A stretch of DNA of 64,000 nt from Protea cynaroides. Taxonomy: Eukaryota; Streptophyta; Magnoliopsida; Proteales; Proteaceae. The notes beneath the pieces are model-generated. The model worked only from the letters and a program-made list of their open reading frames with translations, ran no database searches and was not told the origin of the DNA. The position numbers were made by a program, and so were the translations under genes. Positions 58,807 through 64,000 of the stretch are shown piece after piece; within the stretch, counting starts at the first letter, position 1; the number at the start of each line of letters is the position of its first letter. The stretch is taken from the NCBI GenBank assembly GCA_028583415.1, contig CM053275.1, positions 84,190,278 to 84,254,277 on the forward strand, in the 5' to 3' direction.

Positions 58807-60363
58807 CATCTCTAAACCTCCTCAAATCCTTTCCATTATCTCTCACAAACCCTAGAGAGGAGAAGGAGGTTGGAGAGGAGAAGAAGCTAGGAAGAAGAAG
58901 GAGGTGTCGCCATTGCCGTTCGACGACGCTCACTTTACGCCAATCGACAGTAAGTGTTTTAATCCTTCTTCTTACTCTATGACTCTAGGATAGTTGTATG
59001 GGTGGATCAATACCATGTAAAGTAGGTATTGATCTAAAACCCTAATTGGACATTAAACCCTAATTTTCCGTCAAACCCTAGATTTGAGTTCTAGGATGAT
59101 TATCGTCAAAACTAGACTTGAATGAGTTGGAGATAACTCTAACTCAAAGCTCAGACTTAGAATGGATAGGAGAAACCCTGGAATCAATAGAAAATAATCG
59201 ACGGCAGTCGAAAAACCAAGTGTATGGTCTTCCGGAGACATATCGATCGACCATACCGGTTGCTAGTTTTCTCACAGAGCTGCAACTGGTATGTTGCGAC
59301 TGGTCAGCTCTGAAAGGCTGGTTTTGGACTTTGTTGGTTTTCGACCAACGTGAAACCCTAAGAAGACTATTCTAATGAAACCCCAATATTATGTAAGACT
59401 TTGTGATAGCACGTTTGGATCTTGCGACGTGGAGCAAGCTATCAAACGAGCGTCAGGTAAGGGAATTTGACCCAAACCCTAATAATTAATGGACAGTAAA
59501 TCGTTGTTAATAACCCTGAATATATATGATGTGATGTTTGTGCATATTCACATGCCATCCTTTACTTTCAGTTATTATTATTGTTCATGCATAATATAAT
59601 GTGATTGTTAGGCATGTGATTATTTTCGTTGGTGTGTGGAGTGGGGCATGGGGCCTGGGATCATTCCTCACACTGGTGCTTTTTGTAGTATTCTATTTTA
59701 ACATGCTTGGTACGGGTGGGGTATCAGGGGAAGGTCGTGGTACGATGGTCTCCGATGTTGATGTTGGCCTGGCCATGGTGATGTGGTACTGTGGTCTCTG
59801 ATGCCGACGATGGCTTGTCCACGATGCTTTAGCTCTATCTCTATGCCGTAGGGAGTTATGTTGGGATAGGGTCTACCTGCGTATTGTTCTATCCTAGTGT
59901 GCTTGTTGCGGATAGGGTATCAGGGGGAGGTGAGGTATTGTGGTCTCTAGCCCGACCTGCACGCTCTAGCTCTATCTCTATGCCGTAGACGGCTGTGCTA
60001 GGATAGAGCCTACATTGATGACATATAGGATTGGTTAGTTGCGAGTCCAGTTTGCAAGCCCTGACCAATAGGGGCTTAGGTACTGGTATGGGTGGAGTAT
60101 CAGGGGAGGTGCGGGTATACCTTAGCTCTATCTCTATTCCATGATGGGTGCATGTGGGTCGGTGGTGGTGTGATCTACTGTGCGGTGCCACACACTCGTG
60201 TATAGAGGTGCGGGGGCCACCAAACCTTTCTATATCACATTGCAAACTTAAACCAGACCACAGCATAAAAATTATTGGTACTCATGCATAATATTGTGAA
60301 ATTATCTGATTGTCTTACTGAGCTAAGTTGTGAGCTCACCCTTTGTGTACACATTGTTTTTAG

Positions 60364-60497
60364 ATGTTGATGCAGGTTACACGATGGATGACTATATGAA
60401 CGCTCCGACGTATGGTGGTGTTGCTGCTTTGGATGTACAGGCAGGAGAGGACGAGCATGACGCTTCATGCGAGTGCCCTTTCTGCGTGTACCTTTGA
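60364..60497 (+). CDS. Conserved LTR mini-ORF, copy C (reference copy)
   Basis: After GTTTTTAG the sequence enters in phase 2 and reads VDAGYTMDDYMNAPTYG, GVAALDVQAGEDEHD, ASCECPFCVYL and TGA; 134 bp. The C-terminal C-x-C-x2-C cluster is shared with LTR-2 and in part with the others. It has no recognised family. Whether an upstream exon in the LTR or host supplies a start codon cannot be told from the window. The acceptor-like context and invariant length suggest a terminal exon of a spliced LTR transcript. Confidence 0.5.
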
Positions 60498-60787
60498 TTT
60501 GATTTTATTTATTTGATTTAGTTATTTTCGGTTGATATTAAAGAGATGTAAAGATATTTAGTTATGTTTGGATTTTGAATAATTGGATACTTTATTTAAA
60601 TTTATCAATAGATACTCAGTTCATTTTATTTAAAGACTTCCGCTGTATTTATTATTTTCTGATTGTGGTTATGTGCAATGGTTTGTATGAGTGGACACGG
60701 TCTATTTGAGATCCTGGTGTGAACCATTGGTTCAGTGACGGTTCACTCACACCATTCTGGTTGGTTCAAAATTGGGGTGTGACAACT

Positions 60788-60799
60788 TGGTATCAGAGC
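60788..60799 (+). other. Primer-binding site of element C
   Basis: TGGTATCAGAGC, three bases after the LTR-C end, complementary to initiator tRNA-Met. This marks 60784 as the LTR boundary. Confidence 0.9.
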
Positions 60800-61025
60800 C
60801 CTTAGGCTCTGTCCAACAGACCATATTGCACTTTACTAAGTCGATGAACTGAGTTAGGAAAATTTAAAAAAATTTAATACAAACACACCCTAAGCATTGT
60901 TTGATACCTGAGACTGATTAAAAAAGAGCATAATATACTATATTAAATATGAAATTTAATGATACTCATGCACTAGTTAGGAAAATCATAAAACTTCCAT
61001 TTAACAGAAAAGAGAGTAAATAGTA

Positions 61026-62377
61026 CTACAGGGTACAGTCCACAAATCGGACAGTTACCCTGTTATATAAACCGTCAAGAGAGAGAAAATAAAAAGGACA
61101 ATCATAGGGTAGGGGGCCTAGGAAGAATAGGGTCCCTATGTCATAATCTCGCTCGTAAGCGACCCTAAGCCAGTGCACCTGGTCCTGTGTGACCCATAGG
61201 CTACGAGCTAGACGTCCCAACTCCTGACCCATCTCTCACTGAGACTCTAGGATGCCTCTCTGGGTGTCCCTGATCTCCGTGAACATGCTCAACACTGGGT
61301 CCGAAGGGGGATGAGACGGTCCTGCTGTAGGTGTAGGCTGTGGTACTGCAGGTATAGGCTGTGGAGCTGGCACTGGTACATCCTCCGCCCTATCATCGCC
61401 ATCCCCATCATCACTCTCAGCCTTTGCTGCATGTGCCGCATTGGCTCCTGCTGCTGCTGCTGCTGCGGCTGGGACTGCTACCCTCCTGAGTGGGCGAGGG
61501 TGAGCCTTCATCTCATCGTCACTAACAGGCAGATTATCCATCTACATCCTAAGGATGGCATCCCAGTCGATGTCGGAGGTCATGGTATCCTCAACAGCCA
61601 CCTCGCCTCTCATGCTCACTCGTAGGCGCCGCAGAAGAGTGGTGATGAGACGGCCATATGGGAGGTTACTGGCCTGATCGGCCAGAGTCGCCTGATGCAT
61701 AGTCCGAATGATGAGGTAAGGGAGAGAAACCCGCTCCCCTGTGCAGACACAGTAGGTAATATACTGAGTGAGCTGGGATAACTCACTGTAGTGACCGCTC
61801 TGGGGCACGATGTTGTGCTAGATAATGCGACTGTATACCCGAGGTGCAGGACTCAAGCTAGCCGCCTTCATAGGAGCCCCAGGATTGAGTATCTGCTCCG
61901 CTATCTCTTGGCGTAGATCCTCGCTCAGATAGCCCTTCACTTTTGGAGGGCAATATACTAATCTCCATCATTGGGGACCCCCAGCAAGTCAGCCAGCTGA
62001 TGAGTATCAAAGGAAATATGGACCCCCTTGACAAAGCTGGTGATGCGCAAGTCCTTACCCTGATTGGGATCATTGACATCCCCATGAAGCTCCAGGTTAG
62101 CATAGAAGTGCTTGATCAGGTTGGGGCGAGTGGTCTCAGTGTAGGTGATGACAGGCACCCACCCAAGCCTGTCGAAAGCCGCTTGCACATCAAACCTGTG
62201 CAACTGCTCCAAGTTGACCCGCCGGCCAGACTCTATGTTCTTATTATCGAACCAAGGAAAGCGGGCTTGTGCCGCCTCAGAACGGAACCATGACTCATCA
62301 AGATGTGGAACTAGTGGATGAGGAGCGCGCATACCCAAGCCATAAGAACGCTTGCCAAGACTACGCCGTGGAGCCAT
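61026..62377 (-). pseudogene. Antisense additional ORF of element C (plant transposon protein-like)
   Basis: It starts MAPRRSLGKRS at 62377 and runs about 450 codons on the strand opposite to gag: HLDESWFRSEAAQARFPWF, FVKGVHISFDTHQLADLLGV, then after a one-base shift near 61960 VKGYLSEDLRQE and PQSGHYSELSQLTQYI, an Ala/Pro-rich stretch, and a C-terminal tail. The middle matches the 'putative plant transposon protein' domain often found near gypsy elements. Besides the shift, in-frame stops occur near 61817, 61542 and 61236. It sits between the PBS and gag, the place where some plant gypsy lineages carry antisense accessory ORFs. Its function is unknown. Confidence 0.75.
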
Positions 62378-63248
62378 TTAAGCTGCAAAACAAGAGAAAA
62401 CAAGAAAAAAAATGTTAAAAACTGTCGAAAATTCGACAGCATAACGAAAGTAAATTGGAAAAAAGCCTCGAACTGGGGAGGAGGACTTACGTAACCCCCG
62501 CACTCTTCAACAAACCAATCATATGCAATTCCAACAAGAAATTTAAGAAATTGGAAAAATTCAAGAAAATTTCAAAATTTTTACAAAACCTAAGTTAAAA
62601 ACTAGAAAAAATTCGATTTTTACTAAAACCATTCGGTGGAAGTCCAAATTGGTTGAGGGCTTTTGCTCTTAGGGGTCTCTAAACCCTTTCTAAGCCGAAG
62701 GAAAGAAGTTCCTACGGTTAGAATCTTCCAATCGAAGAAAAATCAAGAATTTTAGGTAAAGACGATATGAAAATTTTGTAAAAACTTGGTAGAGAGGGAA
62801 GAGGCTTACTTGGAGACGAGGTGCTGAGCCTTGATCGGAAGAAAATGACTTCTAGGATCACCGGTCGGACTGTAGCAACTCAGGAGCTAGAGAGAAATCG
62901 CCACCGGAGAGAAAGAAGAAGAGGAAAAGTGAGAAAAACTCACTTTTTCGTGATTTTAAGGGATTTTTGGGCATACCGGTCGACCGGTACCCCCAGAGTA
63001 TCGCGACCGCTATGTCTCGGTTAGAATGTAAATTCTGATCGGTCGACTATACCGGTCGCCCCATTTCTCTACAGAGTCGCGACCGGTCAGCTATAGAAAG
63101 GCCAGAAAATTTATGAAAAATTTTAAAAATTTTGCAAATTAAATCTCTACTTTTCGACTGTTTCGCCTTATATTGTTCAAGACTAACACCACTATTATTG
63201 TTCTCATGTGTTATGTCTTCTTCTCAGATCCAAACAGAATAGTCTGAG
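62378..63248. other. Untranslated spacer between antisense ORF and gag
   Basis: AT-rich at first. At 62975-63085 it carries a cluster of ACCGGTC and GGTCGAC palindromes like those in the LTRs. It probably contains the promoter of the antisense ORF (minus strand) and the gag leader (plus strand). Confidence 0.5.
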
Positions 63249-64000
63249 ATGGTAGGTGGAAACGGTCGTAGGGGCCGAAAGCATCACCAGTCTAGGGTGC
63301 GCCGCGAAGAAGAACATGTAGAACTAGGCTATGTTAGAGAGCCAAGCCCGGTAGTTGAGGAAGAACAGGTTTCAAGGGTACCGACAAATTTACCTGGCCC
63401 TCCTCACACGAACTCTGAGACAATTGTGACCAATCTGGCATATCAAATGGAAGCTCAGCAGAAAGCATTCCTGAGCGAGATGTTAAAGATGTTCAGGCCA
63501 CCGGGTCATGTTCACACTGAAGGTACGCCTGGGTCTGGAGGGAATAATACTACACTGCCGATGCATGGTAGTCCAGGGCCGATGGGCTAAGCACAGAATG
63601 TACAACCACCGCACCAGTTTCCTTCGTCTTCTGCTTATCAGGGAGCCTATCCATATCCACCACCATGGTACGGGATGAATACACAGGGACAGCACGATCT
63701 GAGTCGGGCGGTGGACAGATTCTTAAAGTTGAAGCCTTCTTCATTCACAGGTAAGACAGGAAAACCATTGTGGCCAGCACAGTGGGTTGCAAAAATGGAG
63801 AAGAATTTCTACCTGATGACTTGTACAGAGGATGAGAAGGTACTGTTTGCCACTCATATGCTAAAAAAAGATGCGAATGCTTGGTGAAATTCTACACAGG
63901 TATATCTGGAGACGAAGCATACACAAGTGGATTGGGCAGTGTTCAAGGTAGCCTTCTTCGATAAATATTTCCCGAAGAGTTTCAGAGATCAAATGGAGAA
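63249..64000 (+). pseudogene. Gypsy gag, with two in-frame stops, cut by the window end
   Basis: It starts MVGGNGRRGRKHHQSR. After a linker rich in Pro, Gly and Gln comes the retrotransposon gag core: DRFLKLKPSSFTG, AQWVAKMEKNFYLMTC, EDEKVLFATHMLKKDANAW, then LETKHTQVDWAVFK and FFDKYFPKSFRDQME. In-frame stops are TAA at 63588 and TGA at 63885; the latter replaces the second Trp of the usual WW. This is the capsid-like protein of a Ty3/gypsy element, probably of the chromovirus (Del/Tekay-like) group judging by the core and the tRNA-Met PBS. The element is non-autonomous in its present state. The zinc knuckle and pol lie beyond the window. Confidence 0.88.

Larger units (their letters stand above)
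58489..60784 (+). mobile_element. 5' LTR of gypsy element C (LTR-C), 2296 bp
   Basis: Starts TGTAAGACCCGC and ends GGGGTGTGACA. It is the same family as LTR-1. TATATAAA is at 58799-58806; a donor-like CGACA/GTAAGT follows at 58949/58950 after a purine-rich leader without ATG. ACCGGT/GGTCGACC palindromes lie on both sides of the promoter. 'tagctctatctctatgccgtag' repeats occupy the distal half. Element C interrupts the start of element B's internal region. Its 3' LTR is outside the window. Confidence 0.9.

Noticed and set aside
59118..59375. Open frame in LTR-C resembling one in LTR-1 (15655-15467), with shared LPETYRSTIPV
   Set aside because: The copies differ by indels at the start, and C has no ATG at the equivalent place. 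Similarity is explained by shared LTR DNA, without the silent-site bias of the mini-ORF.

Overview
This window is nuclear DNA from a flowering plant. The evidence is AT-rich intergenic sequence, spliced genes with GT/AG introns, a 19.5-kb gene with 15 exons, and dense transposable elements (Mutator, hAT, LINE, SINE, Ty3/gypsy, MITEs). I could not place the species. Exon coordinates below were read by hand from splice signals and reading-frame continuity; no search or alignment program was run.

Layout. (1) 1-4.9 kb: intergenic, with a Mutator-type fold-back MITE (1687-1928), a second hairpin MITE (2725-2905) and old inverted repeats. (2) Three intact five-exon aldo-keto reductase (AKR) genes on the + strand: AKR-1 (5030-6819, 314 aa), AKR-2 (11354-13328, 316 aa) and AKR-3 (29492-31126, 316 aa). 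AKR-2 and AKR-3 lie in an extended duplication (about 9.07-13.44 kb and 27.40-31.20 kb), so later insertions can be read against the paralogous site. A LINE remnant with a 209-bp tandem repeat lies between AKR-1 and AKR-2. (3) 13.96-27.28 kb separates AKR-2 from AKR-3 and is almost entirely mobile DNA: a solo gypsy LTR with TSD GGAAT, a second related LTR, and a complete 8.0-kb Mutator-like element with 9-bp TSD TAAATTAAA. That element carries a decayed transposase, a GRF zinc-finger gene and a captured PPR fragment. (4) 33.37-52.86 kb, minus strand: a 15-exon gene for a 449-aa P-loop NTPase related to 2-phosphoglycerate kinase (LPA1-like). Its 6.9-kb intron 12 hosts a 3.4-kb hAT-like element that has captured the last four exons of a ferritin gene. 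Intron 5 holds a SINE with an 8-bp TSD. (5) 54.7-64.0 kb: a four-level nest of gypsy-type elements. A gypsy-type ORF is cut by LTR-A, which is cut by LTR-B, whose internal region is cut by element C. Element C has a 5' LTR, a tRNA-Met-type PBS, a broken antisense ORF and a broken gag that runs off the window.

The most unusual signal is a short reading frame inside the LTRs. All five LTR copies carry a segment of about 134 bp that starts right after a TTTTAG acceptor-like site and ends at a stop. It keeps its length, mostly its frame, and a C-terminal cysteine cluster, while many differences between copies fall at third codon positions. It looks like a conserved terminal exon embedded in an LTR.

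The AKR genes probably form a recently expanded specialised-metabolism cluster. The NTPase gene looks like ordinary single-copy housekeeping sequence inflated by intronic transposons.
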